From: Bacteroidales bacterium | Lineage (GTDB): Bacteria > Bacteroidota > Bacteroidia > Bacteroidales > FEN-979 | DNA length: 64,000 nt | Assembly (NCBI GenBank): GCA_023231065.1 | Contig: JALNWE010000009.1 | Location: 3,447-67,446, forward strand | Direction of reading: 5' to 3' | Shown: positions 1-8,974 of the stretch, in pieces | Position numbering within the stretch: position 1 is the first letter of the stretch | Layout: each line of letters opens with the position of its first letter | Translations under genes and position numbers: made by a program | Notes under the pieces: model-generated | What the model was told of the DNA's origin: nothing | The model's database searches: none | Seen by the model: the letters and a program-made list of their open reading frames with translations, nothing else

Positions 1-595
1 TTGATTCGGTTGAGCTACATACATTCGTTTCAATCCCATTTTTTTCGCTTTTCACGCGTAGCACATCCCGCAGGGTACGGTCGGGCAATATCAGGGTCCC
101 GAAAGCATCAGCGGAAACGGTAAAATCACCACTCAGTGAAATGTTGAAATTTTCCCGGAATATGGCATTTCCCGCCCAATGATCCGTAAACTGTGTACCG
201 TAGGATAAAGGATATTTCATTTTTACAACCGGATCGGAATAAACAAGCGAAATATCTTTTGTGATATACCCTTTTTCTTCCAGCATCGATTCGCTGGAAT
301 TGTAATAATATTCATATCCCGACTCACTGAGGATCAGATTGAAATCCCCAATGTCATTCAGGATTTTCGAAGGGGAAGCGCCGATCTGTCCTGAAGTGGT
401 GGCATTGGTGAACAGGATAGAGGTAAAATCCCATATCTGGTCAGGACCGGCATTTCCGGGTGATATATAATTGATTTCCCTGGTTTCATTCAAGTCTCCC
501 GCTAAAAAAGCATGATCTTCGCGGGAAATGGTAATTTGGGCGAAAAGGGTAGTCAGGGTAAAAACAAAAAGCGTCAAAAGGAAATATTTTTTCAT
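1..595 (-). CDS. Secreted protein, C-terminus beyond the window edge
   Basis: An open frame of 198 codons runs from an ATG at 595 off the left edge without a stop. It begins MKKYFLLTLFVFTLTTLFAQ, a clear Sec signal peptide ending in the LFAQ cleavage context usual in Bacteroidota. The mature part starts ITISREDHAFLAGDLNE and has no domain I recognise; it contains PGNAGPDQIWDFTS, a phrase seen in Bacteroidota proteins that carry a C-terminal type IX secretion sorting domain, but that end is not visible, so this is only a suggestion. A TAnnTTTG box at 610-617 leaves a leader of roughly 11 nt, supporting the start. Confidence 0.8.
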   Translation of the reverse strand, partial: MKKYFLLTLFVFTLTTLFAQITISREDHAFLAGDLNETREINYISPGNAGPDQIWDFTSILFTNATTSGQIGASPSKILNDIGDFNLILSESGYEYYYNSSESMLEEKGYITKDISLVYSDPVVKMKYPLSYGTQFTDHWAGNAIFRENFNISLSGDFTVSADAFGTLILPDRTLRDVLRVKSEKNGIETNVCSSTES

Positions 596-609
596 GGCTT
601 AATTTTCAA

Positions 610-617
610 CAAAAATA
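610..617 (-). promoter_or_regulatory. -7 promoter box of the left-edge secreted protein
   Basis: On the minus strand this reads TATTTTTG, matching the Bacteroidota -7 consensus TAnnTTTG, 14 nt before the ATG at 595. No clear -33 TTG was found. Confidence 0.55.
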
Positions 618-662
618 AGCATTTTACTATAAATTTATTTTACTCTCTTTAAAGATTCCTAT

Positions 663-670
663 TACATTTG
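663..670 (+). promoter_or_regulatory. -7 promoter box of the START-domain gene
   Basis: TACATTTG matches TAnnTTTG. A possible TTG start codon at 668 overlaps this box, so the ATG at 692 is the better start, with a leader of about 18 nt. Confidence 0.6.
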
Positions 671-691
671 TTGCAGAAATCAGATACCAGG

Positions 692-1324
692 ATGAGGAAA
701 CCGTTGCTTTTACTTTTTATTACGTTCTATATTCAACTCTTTGTCATTGAAGATATCTATTCCCAAGCCTGGGATTTTGTCAAGGAAAAGGACGGAATAA
801 AAATTTATACCCGGAAAGAGGGAAATGCCTCCCTGAAACAATTTAAAGGTGTGGCCGATATATATGCCCCGATGGAAAAGGTTTGCGAGCTGGTAGGAAA
901 TGTTAAAAATACTGATTGGTGGGATAAAAACCTGGAAGAGATCAATGTGCTTCTTTATGAAAAAGATAAACACATTCAATATTATCTCGTGTATGGAGTT
1001 CCCTGGCCGCTGACAGACAGGGATTTATGCGTCGATGCGAAGATCACTACCGACCCGGGAACAGGAGTCCGGATCATCTATTCAACCCCCCTGTTCAATG
1101 TCGTCCCCGAGCGATCCGACCGGGTACGCATTAAAGAATACTGGCAGCGGTGGACCCTTCAGCCTGTCACAAGCGGATGCGTTCATGTTATACTGGAAGG
1201 ATATGTTGATCCGGGGGGAAATGTTCCGGATTGGCTGTATAATATGGTTATTACAGATACACCGCTTAAAGTGATCCGGGGGATCAAAGGACGGTTGGAG
1301 CCCAAATCGATCAAGACGAATTGA
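692..1324 (+). CDS. Secreted START-domain lipid-binding protein
   Basis: The product has 210 residues. A signal peptide (MRKPLLLLFITFYIQLF..YSQA) is followed by a START/StAR-like fold: AWDFVKEKDGIKIYTRKEG, then a central PWPLTDRDLCV segment and C-terminal PDWLYNMVITDTPLKVIRGIKGRL, all typical of bacterial START domains. Such domains bind a hydrophobic ligand or lipid; the ligand here cannot be read from sequence. It is predicted to be periplasmic or surface exposed. The start is set by the ATG after the promoter box at 663-670 rather than an upstream TTG. It lies on its own before the phosphate transporter. Confidence 0.8.
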   Translation: MRKPLLLLFITFYIQLFVIEDIYSQAWDFVKEKDGIKIYTRKEGNASLKQFKGVADIYAPMEKVCELVGNVKNTDWWDKNLEEINVLLYEKDKHIQYYLVYGVPWPLTDRDLCVDAKITTDPGTGVRIIYSTPLFNVVPERSDRVRIKEYWQRWTLQPVTSGCVHVILEGYVDPGGNVPDWLYNMVITDTPLKVIRGIKGRLEPKSIKTN

Positions 1325-1401
1325 ATTTCAGGGGAATCCGGGGACAGTAGCGGGTTTAAAACTTTTGGTTTTTTTCTGTTTTCAGGCAAGGAAAATTGTT
1401 A

Positions 1402-1409
1402 TAGATTTG
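1402..1409 (+). promoter_or_regulatory. -7 promoter box of pit
   Basis: TAGATTTG fits TAnnTTTG and lies 31 nt before the ATG at 1441. No 11-bp TTAA array is present here, unlike at the pst operon. Confidence 0.5.
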
Positions 1410-1440
1410 CCATCCCAAACATTTGATTAAAAGTTCTTGC

Positions 1441-2427
1441 ATGGAATTTTTATATGTTGTCATAGGAATGGTTCTCGTTTTTGATTTTATTAACGGGTTC
1501 CACGATTCCGCCAACTCAATTGCCACTATTGTTTCCACTAAAGTTCTTTCTCCCCTGACAGCCGTAATTTTTGCTGCTTTTTTTAATTTTCTTGCCTACT
1601 TTATTTTTCACACGAAAGTAGCGGACACAATTGGAAGAGGGGTCGTTGACCCTGATGTATTAAACCTAAGCGTTATTGCTGCAGCGCTGTTTGCTGCCAT
1701 AATCTGGAATTTGCTCACATGGTGGTGGGGGTTCCCATCCAGTTCATCACATACCCTGGTCGGAGGCCTCATTGGGGCAGCCATATCGAAAGCCGGAGTG
1801 GGGTCGGTCGTAGTTTCAGGTGTGGTTAAAATAGTCTCTTTTATTTTCATCGCCCCATTGATGGGCATGGTTATTTCATTTACTATTTCAGCGATCGTAC
1901 TCTATCTTTTCAGGAAGATGACCCCCTCAAAAATCGATAAATATTTCCGGAAAATCCAATTGTTTTCTGCCGGGGCATTTAGCCTCGGGCATGGTGGAAA
2001 CGATGCTCAAAAATCGATGGGGATTATCTGGGTAGCATTAATTGTTACGGGGCATACAACCAAAAATGATCCCATTGCACACTGGATTGTTCTTTCTTGT
2101 TATTCGGCTATCGCGTGCGGCACCTTATTAGGTGGCTGGAGGATTGTGAAGACCATGGGACAGAAAATCACCAAGCTGAGGCCATTTGAGGGGGTTTGTG
2201 CCGAAACGGCCGGTTCGATCACTCTTTTCATGGCTACTCACTTCGGCATCCCGGTAAGCACTACCCATACTATTACCGGCGCCATAATCGGTGTGGGTGC
2301 GCGTAAAGGGGTTTCAGCTGTTAAGTGGGGGGTTACTAGAAATATTTTCTGGTCCTGGATTTTGACCATTCCTGTTTCAGCGCTGATAGGGGCCGCGTTT
2401 TATCACTTTTTAAATTGGGTTATGTAA
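1441..2427 (+). CDS. pit: Low-affinity inorganic phosphate transporter, Pit (PF01384) family
   Basis: An inner-membrane phosphate:cation symporter of 328 residues with about ten membrane segments. Two copies of the family signature are visible: GFHDSANSIAT near residue 16 and GGNDAQKSMG near residue 185, with PVSTTHTITGAI in the C-terminal half. The length is that of short Pit proteins lacking the large cytoplasmic loop. Transport probably concerns metal-phosphate or proton/sodium-coupled phosphate. An in-frame TTG at 1423 would add six residues; the ATG is preferred. The DUF47 gene follows after 59 nt, the standard Pit-accessory arrangement. Confidence 0.93.
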   Translation: MEFLYVVIGMVLVFDFINGFHDSANSIATIVSTKVLSPLTAVIFAAFFNFLAYFIFHTKVADTIGRGVVDPDVLNLSVIAAALFAAIIWNLLTWWWGFPSSSSHTLVGGLIGAAISKAGVGSVVVSGVVKIVSFIFIAPLMGMVISFTISAIVLYLFRKMTPSKIDKYFRKIQLFSAGAFSLGHGGNDAQKSMGIIWVALIVTGHTTKNDPIAHWIVLSCYSAIACGTLLGGWRIVKTMGQKITKLRPFEGVCAETAGSITLFMATHFGIPVSTTHTITGAIIGVGARKGVSAVKWGVTRNIFWSWILTIPVSALIGAAFYHFLNWVM

Positions 2428-2486
2428 TTATGATATTCAATTCTTTAAAAAGTTTATCCATTCAGAAACAATAAAATATCCGGTAT

Positions 2487-3137
2487 ATGAATTTCAATGC
2501 TTTCGTAAAACTTTTTGTCCCCAGGGATGATTCCTTTTTCCCGCTTTTTGAAGACGGAGCAAGGGTGTTGATCAAGGCCGCAGATCTGCTGAAAGAGTTG
2601 ATGGCAACAGAAACCATCGAACAGCGCGATCCCATCATCAAACAGATTAAAGCGGCGGAGCATGAAGGCGATGATATAACGCATAAAATATACCAGCAGC
2701 TTAACAAATCATTCATCACCCCGTTCGACCGGGAAGACATTCAGGAGCTGACATCTTATCTGGATGATGTAATTGACTATATCAACGGGTCGGCACAACG
2801 GATCGGACTGTATAAACCAAAATATATTTATCCGATACTTAAAGACCTGGCAGACGTGATCAGTGAAGCATCTAAAGAGATAGAGTTTTCAATACATGGC
2901 CTCAGAAATTCCGGTAAAAACCACGAAAAGATCCTTCAATCCTGCATCAACCTGAATACCCTCGAAAACAAGGCCGACGATCTTTATCACGATGGTATCT
3001 CCAATCTTTTTGAAAACGAAAAAGATACCATTGAACTCATCAAGAACAAAGAGATCATTGCCACCCTTGAAAAAACGGTCGATATGGCCGAAGATGTTTC
3101 CGACATCATCAAGACCATCCTGATCAAGCTGGCCTGA
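2487..3137 (+). CDS. DUF47 (PhoU-like) Pit accessory protein
   Basis: A soluble all-helical protein of 216 residues of the DUF47/PhoU_div family. It opens with FVKLFVPRDDSFFPLFEDGA, contains the repeated acidic helical motif EHEGDDITHKIYQQLNKSFITPFDREDIQ and ends in a second three-helix half (LEKTVDMAEDVSDIIKTIL). DUF47 proteins accompany Pit transporters and are thought to modulate them, probably through bound metal ions in the ExxxD/DxxE motifs. It lies 59 nt after pit on the same strand and is very likely cotranscribed. Confidence 0.9.
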   Translation: MNFNAFVKLFVPRDDSFFPLFEDGARVLIKAADLLKELMATETIEQRDPIIKQIKAAEHEGDDITHKIYQQLNKSFITPFDREDIQELTSYLDDVIDYINGSAQRIGLYKPKYIYPILKDLADVISEASKEIEFSIHGLRNSGKNHEKILQSCINLNTLENKADDLYHDGISNLFENEKDTIELIKNKEIIATLEKTVDMAEDVSDIIKTILIKLA

Positions 3138-3269
3138 TCCGGCTTTGGTTTATCCTGAAAAGCTATTACAATCCAAACTTTTTCACTTATAGCGCCAGGT
3201 GAGATTCACGAACTAGTTTTTTTCATGTTTGTATGACTTATTATTTGCTGTTTACAAAAACATATCTAT

Positions 3270-6200
3270 ATGAAAGACAATTTACTACGACTTTCACTCT
3301 TACTGGCTTGTCTGTTTTTTTTCCAATTTTTCTCCTTTTCCCAAGGCGTAACTTCATCCGGGATCAATGGCAGGGTGATTGACAATAAAGGGATCGGTTT
3401 GCCCGGTGCAACGGTAATTGCCCTCCATCAACCGACCGGAACTAAAATCGGGACCATCACCGATGCCAATGGATTTTACCGGTTCCCTAATATCAGCGTG
3501 GGGGGGCCTTATGTTTTTACCATTACTTACGTGGGCTTTCAGAAATATGAGCAAACAGGGATTTTTCTTTTTCTGGGGCAGGCCCTGAAGATCGATGTTG
3601 AGCTAAAGGAAAGTACCGAAACCCTTAACAGTGTTGATATCTACGGAGTCAGGAATGATTTGTTCGATGGGAACAGAACGGGGCCCACTACAAACATAAA
3701 CCGTGAAGCCATCGAAAAAATGCCTACCATCGCCAGGAACATCACGGATTTTACCCGGCTTACCCCGCAAGCCCGTGTCAGCAATGATGGTAGTATCGAA
3801 ATAGCCGGGATGAATAACCGCTATAATGCTATTTTTATTGACGGCGCCGTGAATAACGATGTTTATGGTCTGGCGGCCACCGGAACCAACGGGGGACAAA
3901 CCGGTATTTCACCTTTCAGTCCTGATATCATTGACCAGTTTACCGTAAATGTAGCTCCCTATGATGTAAAATTAGGGGGTTTTGCCGGCGCGGGTATCAA
4001 CGCGGTAACGCGTCGTGGCGCCAACAGCCTGGAGGCATCTGTTTATTATTTTTTGCGCAACCAATCCCTTGCAGGAAAAACCCCTACCGGCGGAAATGAT
4101 ATGCCGGATTCCTTGCGCAAACGATTACCCGACTTTTCTTCCCAGACATACGGCGCCCGGGTTGGTGGGGCCATCCTAAAAGATAAACTCTTCTATTTTC
4201 TGAATGTGGAATTTCAGAATGATCAAACACCGCGCCCCTTTGATTTTGGAACTTATATCGGTAAAGCAACCCGGTCGGATCTGAATAACATAGCCAGCAA
4301 ACTGATCAACCAATATGGATATGACCCTGGCTCTTATGAAGGGGCCAACCAAACTTTGGACGGACAAAAAGTTTTCGCCCGTATTGACTGGAATATTTCC
4401 GATAAACATTCTTTAACGGCCAGATATCAATATACCAAGGGACGGAGCGTGACGCCGGGGGTCCCGACCAGTACTGGTCTTACCTTCAGCAATGCCGGGA
4501 TCGATTTTCCATCCATTACCAACACCGCCGCGGTGGAACTGAAAAGTATTTTCGGGAATAAATATTCCAATGACCTTATTGTCGGGCTCACTTTCGTCAG
4601 GGATAACCGCAGTCCAATGGGCGGCAATTTTCCTTATGTTACAATTAAGGATGGCAATGCGCTGATCTCTTTTGGCAGCGAACAGTATTCGACAGCAAAC
4701 CGGTTGAAACAGGATATATATACCCTTACGGATAATTTTGAGATATACCTTGGTAAACATACCGTGACCATTGGCACACACAATGAATTCTATAACATGT
4801 ACAACCTCTTTATCCGTCAGAATTTCGGGTATTATCAGTTCAATTCCATTGGGGACTTTTTAAACAATGATACAGTATCGGCCACCCAATACGACAGGAC
4901 ATATTCCCTGGTGGATGGTATCACTGGTCCGGGATCAGCTGCTGCCGCGAAATTTAAAGCGCTGCAGTTGGGTTTTTATGTGCAGGATGAGTATCAGATC
5001 ACCAACCGCTTTAAAGTTTCCCTGGGTTTAGCCCTGGATATTCCCATGTTCCTGACAGAAGCAGCAACCAATGACAATTTCAATACAAGGGTAATTCCCT
5101 GGATTCAGAATATCGAAACCGGAGATGGAAAAAGCTTCAATGGAAAAACAGGGCAGATGCCGAAAACGCAATTTTTATTTTCTCCCAGAGTTGGCTTTAA
5201 CTGGGATCCGGTTGACAATCAAAAAACACAGGTTCGTGGCGGAACCGGGATTTTCACCAGTCGGATCCCCTATGTATGGCCGGGCGCTTGCTATACCAAT
5301 AACGGAATAACTATGGGTGGGATGCGGATCATTTATGATCCCACTAACTCCGGCGCCTATATCCCATTCAATCCCGACTGGAATAATCAGCCCGGGTATA
5401 AACCGGGGGATCCGATTGTACCTTCCGGTGAAGTAGATGTCTTTGCCAAAAATTTCAAATACCCGCAAGTATGGAGGACCAGCCTTGGAATCGATCAGAA
5501 ATTGTCCTGGGGCCTTATCCTGACAGGTGAGTTTACCTATACCAAAAACATCAATAATGTTATGTATTATAACTACCGGTACCAGAAGACAGGACAAATG
5601 CTGACGGGTACCGGGGATAACAGGCCTTTATGGAAGATCAACGATTCAGTCGCCACGACAAAATATACTGATATTATTTACGGTTATAACACAAACCAGG
5701 GATGGGCTTATGACCTGACCTTCCAGTTACAGAAGCAGCTGGATCATGGATTTTCAGGCAATATTGCCTACACCCTCGGACATGCAAAATCGATGAATGA
5801 TGCCATTTCATCCCAAAACTCTTCTCAATGGAAAGTTGCCAATGTAAGAGGTAAAAATGATCTCGATCTTTCCTGGTCTGATTATGACCTCGGATCCCGT
5901 ATCATGGCTTATTTTTCCTATAAGATTGAATATGCCAGGCATTTTGCGACAACCATCGGATTGTATTACAACGGTCAGTCCGGACATCGTTTTTCATACG
6001 GGTTCGCCAACAGCTATAAAGATCCTGTCACCCGGAAAACCTATAACCTGGGGGAAGATACCCAGAACCTTGAGCTAATGTATGTCCCTTCCGATCAGAA
6101 TGATATACATCTTGTTGATATCAAGGACAATAGTGGTAATGTTCTTGTTAGTAAAGAAACCCAATGGGAAAATCTGGATGCTTTTATTGAAGGGGATTCT

Positions 6201-6587
6201 TATCTGAAAACCCGCCGGGGTCAATACGCTGAAAGAAACGGCGCCCGTATGCCTTTTGAAAGTACCGTCGATCTGCATCTGGCCCAGGATTTTTATATAA
6301 CTGTTAACGGTAAGCGGCATACCCTGCAAGTGACATTTGATATCTTTAATTTCATGAATTTCCTCAATGCGGGCTGGGGCCGGAAATATTATGTGGCTGG
6401 CTACTATGGAAATTATCCACTACTCCAATTCCAGGGTTTTGAAAAAGATGCGCAGGGTAATATTACTACCGTACCCCAATACACTTTTACGCCTCCGGAA
6501 AGCGGGAGCGTTTGGAGTTTATATGATTCCGGGCTCTCTAGCGCCAGATGGCAGGCTCAGATCGGGTTCCGGTACCTGTTCAGATGA
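3270..6587 (+). CDS. TonB-dependent receptor, Oar-like, with carboxypeptidase-regulatory N-domain
   Basis: An outer-membrane receptor of 1105 residues. Order of parts: signal peptide (about 1-24); a CarboxypepD_reg-like beta sandwich at about 30-115 (GRVIDNKGIGLPGATVIALH); a plug domain at about 125-245 with NRYNAIFIDGAVNNDVYG and AGINAVTRRGANSLEAS, phrases typical of the Oar/TonB group; then a long beta-barrel ending in GFRYLFR. The cargo is unknown. It lies between the Pit transporter and a PHO-box-like array that starts nine bases after its stop codon, but it has no such array of its own. I could not identify a convincing promoter in the 132 nt upstream. Confidence 0.88.
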   Translation: MKDNLLRLSLLLACLFFFQFFSFSQGVTSSGINGRVIDNKGIGLPGATVIALHQPTGTKIGTITDANGFYRFPNISVGGPYVFTITYVGFQKYEQTGIFLFLGQALKIDVELKESTETLNSVDIYGVRNDLFDGNRTGPTTNINREAIEKMPTIARNITDFTRLTPQARVSNDGSIEIAGMNNRYNAIFIDGAVNNDVYGLAATGTNGGQTGISPFSPDIIDQFTVNVAPYDVKLGGFAGAGINAVTRRGANSLEASVYYFLRNQSLAGKTPTGGNDMPDSLRKRLPDFSSQTYGARVGGAILKDKLFYFLNVEFQNDQTPRPFDFGTYIGKATRSDLNNIASKLINQYGYDPGSYEGANQTLDGQKVFARIDWNISDKHSLTARYQYTKGRSVTPGVPTSTGLTFSNAGIDFPSITNTAAVELKSIFGNKYSNDLIVGLTFVRDNRSPMGGNFPYVTIKDGNALISFGSEQYSTANRLKQDIYTLTDNFEIYLGKHTVTIGTHNEFYNMYNLFIRQNFGYYQFNSIGDFLNNDTVSATQYDRTYSLVDGITGPGSAAAAKFKALQLGFYVQDEYQITNRFKVSLGLALDIPMFLTEAATNDNFNTRVIPWIQNIETGDGKSFNGKTGQMPKTQFLFSPRVGFNWDPVDNQKTQVRGGTGIFTSRIPYVWPGACYTNNGITMGGMRIIYDPTNSGAYIPFNPDWNNQPGYKPGDPIVPSGEVDVFAKNFKYPQVWRTSLGIDQKLSWGLILTGEFTYTKNINNVMYYNYRYQKTGQMLTGTGDNRPLWKINDSVATTKYTDIIYGYNTNQGWAYDLTFQLQKQLDHGFSGNIAYTLGHAKSMNDAISSQNSSQWKVANVRGKNDLDLSWSDYDLGSRIMAYFSYKIEYARHFATTIGLYYNGQSGHRFSYGFANSYKDPVTRKTYNLGEDTQNLELMYVPSDQNDIHLVDIKDNSGNVLVSKETQWENLDAFIEGDSYLKTRRGQYAERNGARMPFESTVDLHLAQDFYITVNGKRHTLQVTFDIFNFMNFLNAGWGRKYYVAGYYGNYPLLQFQGFEKDAQGNITTVPQYTFTPPESGSVWSLYDSGLSSARWQAQIGFRYLFR

Positions 6588-6595
6588 TCCGGATA

Positions 6596-6634
6596 TTACA
6601 GGTGCATTAAGTTACTGTTAACAAATCGTTAATT
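6596..6634 (+). promoter_or_regulatory. PHO-box-like array, four TTAAnn slots every 11 bp (GT4-1)
   Basis: Hexamers TTACAG (6596), TTAAGT (6607), TTAACA (6618) and TTAATT (6629) are spaced exactly 11 bp apart. PhoB/PhoP-type regulators bind direct repeats with 11-bp spacing, and TTAACA is the Bacillus PHO-box word. The last slot begins 35 bp before the TTTG of the putative -7 box GATATTTG (6660-6667), the same distance as for GT4-2. Assignment to a PhoB-type regulator is inference. Confidence 0.6.
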
Positions 6635-6683
6635 CCTGTGCATTCTTGATTTTGATCCCGATATTTGCATCAAAATCAGGATT

Positions 6684-7874
6684 ATGGATATATGCACCGG
6701 CCAATTCAATGATTCCTATTTCCCCATTATGGATGGTGTGGGTATGACCGCACACAGTTATGCCCGCTGGATTAATGAGAAATATGGGAAAAGCGTTGTG
6801 ATTGCTCCCAAAGTGAAGGGGTATAAAGATCAGGGTGATCTTAAAGTTTACCGCTTTAAATCATTCTTATTACCCGGGATGAACCCTTACCGGGTTGGAC
6901 TGCCTCTTATTGATATAAAATTTAAAAACAAAGTAAAAAAGATAAAATTTGATATACTTCATGCCCATTGTCCGTTCATCAGCGGACAACTGGCCCTAAA
7001 AATGTCAAAAAATCTTGGGATACCTATGGTCGCCACTTTTCATACCAAATACCGGGAAGACTTTAAAAATGTCATTGGCAATGAAGTTTTAGTTGATTTT
7101 CTGATGAAATTGACCCTGGATTTTTATCATTCGGCCGATCATGTCTGGGTACCCAATAACGCTACCGGGTACACGCTGAAGGAATATGGTTATACCGGGT
7201 CATTTGAAGTAATGCCCAATGGCACCGATATGAAAATTCCCGACAAACAGAAATTGATCAAATACCGTAAAAAAGGGTTAGAACTAATTCGTGCCAACCC
7301 TAATGATTTTGTGATGCTCTTTGTGGGCCAGCACCGGTGGGAAAAAAATGTTCGTCTGATCATTGATGCCCTGTACAAGCTCAGGGCCAAAAACGTTGAT
7401 TTTATTATGGTTTTTGTTGGAGAAGGATATGCCGCTAAAGAAATGAAGAAATTGGTCAGAAATTACAATCTGCAGGATTACGTAAGATTTTTAGGAGTGA
7501 TAACTGACAGGGATGAATTGCAGAAGGTATTTGCCGCGTCTGACTTGTTTGTCTTCCCATCCATATACGATAACTCCCCGTTGGTCATCCAGGAAGCCGC
7601 AGCCTTTGATAAACCCTCCATTGTGGTTAAAGGAAGTTCATCTGCTGAAGGGATCGTGGATGGTGTGAACGGATTCCTGGTCGATAACGACGTTCATGAT
7701 CTTACGAAGACGATAAACCTACTCATTAAAGACCCGCATGCTATACAGAAAGCAGGCTCAGGAGCGCGTAAATCAATCTATCATCCATGGGAAACAATTG
7801 TGGATGATGTTTATGAAAAATACATTGAAGTAATAAAAGAATACCGGCAGAAGCAATCCGGTAGATTAGCATAG
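6684..7874 (+). CDS. GT4 glycosyltransferase, diacylglycerol-glucosyltransferase type (GT4-1)
   Basis: A retaining GT-B glycosyltransferase of 396 residues. The N-terminal half has NDSYFPIMDGVGMTAHSYAR (the position of D-Y-x-P-x-x-x-G-V in lipid GTs) and HAHCPFISGQ with FHTKYREDF, the acceptor-side motifs of diacylglycerol glucosyltransferases. The C-terminal half has the GT4 nucleotide-sugar motif (SDLFVFPSIYDNSPLVIQEA, with E in the E-x7-E region). It probably makes a membrane glycolipid on the cytoplasmic face; the sugar cannot be deduced. It is preceded by an 11-bp TTAAnn array and lies convergent to the PlcP-like gene, 48 bp away. The start is the first ATG after the putative promoter. 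Confidence 0.83.
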   Translation: MDICTGQFNDSYFPIMDGVGMTAHSYARWINEKYGKSVVIAPKVKGYKDQGDLKVYRFKSFLLPGMNPYRVGLPLIDIKFKNKVKKIKFDILHAHCPFISGQLALKMSKNLGIPMVATFHTKYREDFKNVIGNEVLVDFLMKLTLDFYHSADHVWVPNNATGYTLKEYGYTGSFEVMPNGTDMKIPDKQKLIKYRKKGLELIRANPNDFVMLFVGQHRWEKNVRLIIDALYKLRAKNVDFIMVFVGEGYAAKEMKKLVRNYNLQDYVRFLGVITDRDELQKVFAASDLFVFPSIYDNSPLVIQEAAAFDKPSIVVKGSSSAEGIVDGVNGFLVDNDVHDLTKTINLLIKDPHAIQKAGSGARKSIYHPWETIVDDVYEKYIEVIKEYRQKQSGRLA

Positions 7875-7922
7875 CCCAACACAGAGGAACATATACCCCG
7901 ACAGATAAAGGAATGAAGTTGT

Positions 7923-8774
7923 TCATGTGCTCAATTCCTTCAACAACTTCCTGAAAGTTTCATGATGGCTGGGGGGGGAAGGGTGTTTGGAAGAGGCGAA
8001 ATAGGCCTGTGCAAAAAGATCTTCCCGGTAATGATAAATGTTCCATTCCCCTTTATCGTATTCGAGGGCGGAAAGATTTTCAACCCAATCGCCAGAGTTT
8101 AAATAGGTGACTTCACCTTTTGCATTGCAGATATTACGGATTTCAGGTTGATGGATGTGCCCGCATATCACATGGGTGTATCCCTTTGAAATGGCAATAT
8201 TTGAGGCTATTTCCTCGAATTTATTGATATAGGAAACCGCTGTTTTTACACTGTTTTTTATTCTTTTTGAAAAGGAAATTTTTTCTCGCCCGAGTAAATT
8301 TAGCAAAAAATTGATACTGCTGTTCAGCAGGATCAATACATCATAACCGATAGAGCCAAGCTTTGTCAGCCACTTACTATATTGCATGGTAACATCAAAA
8401 ACGTCACCATGAAAAATCCACATCTTTTTATCGTCTATCTCCAGCAATAACTTATTCACCAGCTTAAATGGGCCAATACTGAATTTAACAAATTTTCGCA
8501 TGAGTTCATCATGGTTGCCGGTTATATATATAACCTTGGTATTCTTGGTCATCAAACCGGTGAGGTGCCGGATTACCATCAGGTGTGATTTCGGAAAATA
8601 CCTTTTACGAAATTGCCAGATGTCGATGATATCCCCGTTTAAAATAAGCATTTTAGGGCGGATACTGTTCAGATAAATAAGTAGTTCCTTTGCCCGGCAA
8701 CCGAAAGCGCCCAGATGAATGTCGGAGATAATCACCAGATCTACTTCCCGTTTAGCTATGTGTTTGGTCTTCAT
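7923..8774 (-). CDS. plcP: PlcP-like metallophosphoesterase (annotated in databases as UDP-2,3-diacylglucosamine diphosphatase family)
   Basis: A calcineurin-like metallophosphoesterase of 283 residues. All metal motifs are present in order: SDIHLG (about 19), GDIID (about 49), GNHDE (about 89), HGDVFD (about 129) and CGHIH (about 210), plus the family tail YLNSGDWVENLSALEY. This architecture, with WLTKLGSIGYDVLILLN between HGD and GHIH, is that of PlcP, which cleaves the head group of phospholipids under phosphate starvation in several proteobacteria, and of LpxH-like enzymes. Flanking lipid-type glycosyltransferases and a shared PHO-like array favour PlcP; activity is inferred. A TTG start at 8795 would lie inside the -7 box, so ATG 8774 is used. 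Confidence 0.75.
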   Translation of the reverse strand: MKTKHIAKREVDLVIISDIHLGAFGCRAKELLIYLNSIRPKMLILNGDIIDIWQFRKRYFPKSHLMVIRHLTGLMTKNTKVIYITGNHDELMRKFVKFSIGPFKLVNKLLLEIDDKKMWIFHGDVFDVTMQYSKWLTKLGSIGYDVLILLNSSINFLLNLLGREKISFSKRIKNSVKTAVSYINKFEEIASNIAISKGYTHVICGHIHQPEIRNICNAKGEVTYLNSGDWVENLSALEYDKGEWNIYHYREDLFAQAYFASSKHPSPPSHHETFRKLLKELST

Positions 8775-8784
8775 AAACAAAGCG

Positions 8785-8792
8785 CAAAAGTA
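8785..8792 (-). promoter_or_regulatory. -7 promoter box of plcP
   Basis: The minus strand reads TACTTTTG, a full TAnnTTTG match, 10 nt before the ATG at 8774. The nearest TTAAnn slot (8815) lies 22 nt further upstream. Confidence 0.6.
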
Positions 8793-8814
8793 CAAGGGGA
8801 TACCATGTACAGTG

Positions 8815-8875
8815 TTAACGGTATATTATCTTATTGTAAACCAATTATTAAATAACCATTAAGAAATTGTTAAGT
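8815..8875. promoter_or_regulatory. PHO-box-like array of six 11-bp slots shared by divergent plcP and GT4-2
   Basis: Slots start at 8815 (TTAACG), 8826 (TTATCT), 8837 (TAAACC, degenerate), 8848 (TTAAAT), 8859 (TTAAGA) and 8870 (TTAAGT), each 11 bp after the last. Because the TTAA core is palindromic, the array can be read from either strand. On the plus side the last slot starts 35 bp before the TTTG of GAAATTTG (8901-8908). Confidence 0.62.
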
Positions 8876-8974
8876 TGATCATGCTGGTCTTTTTTATTCT
8901 GAAATTTGTAATGAAAATGGAAAAGGCAATAATTGGCCGGGTATTAATTCTCTAATGTGGATTCAGATAATTTA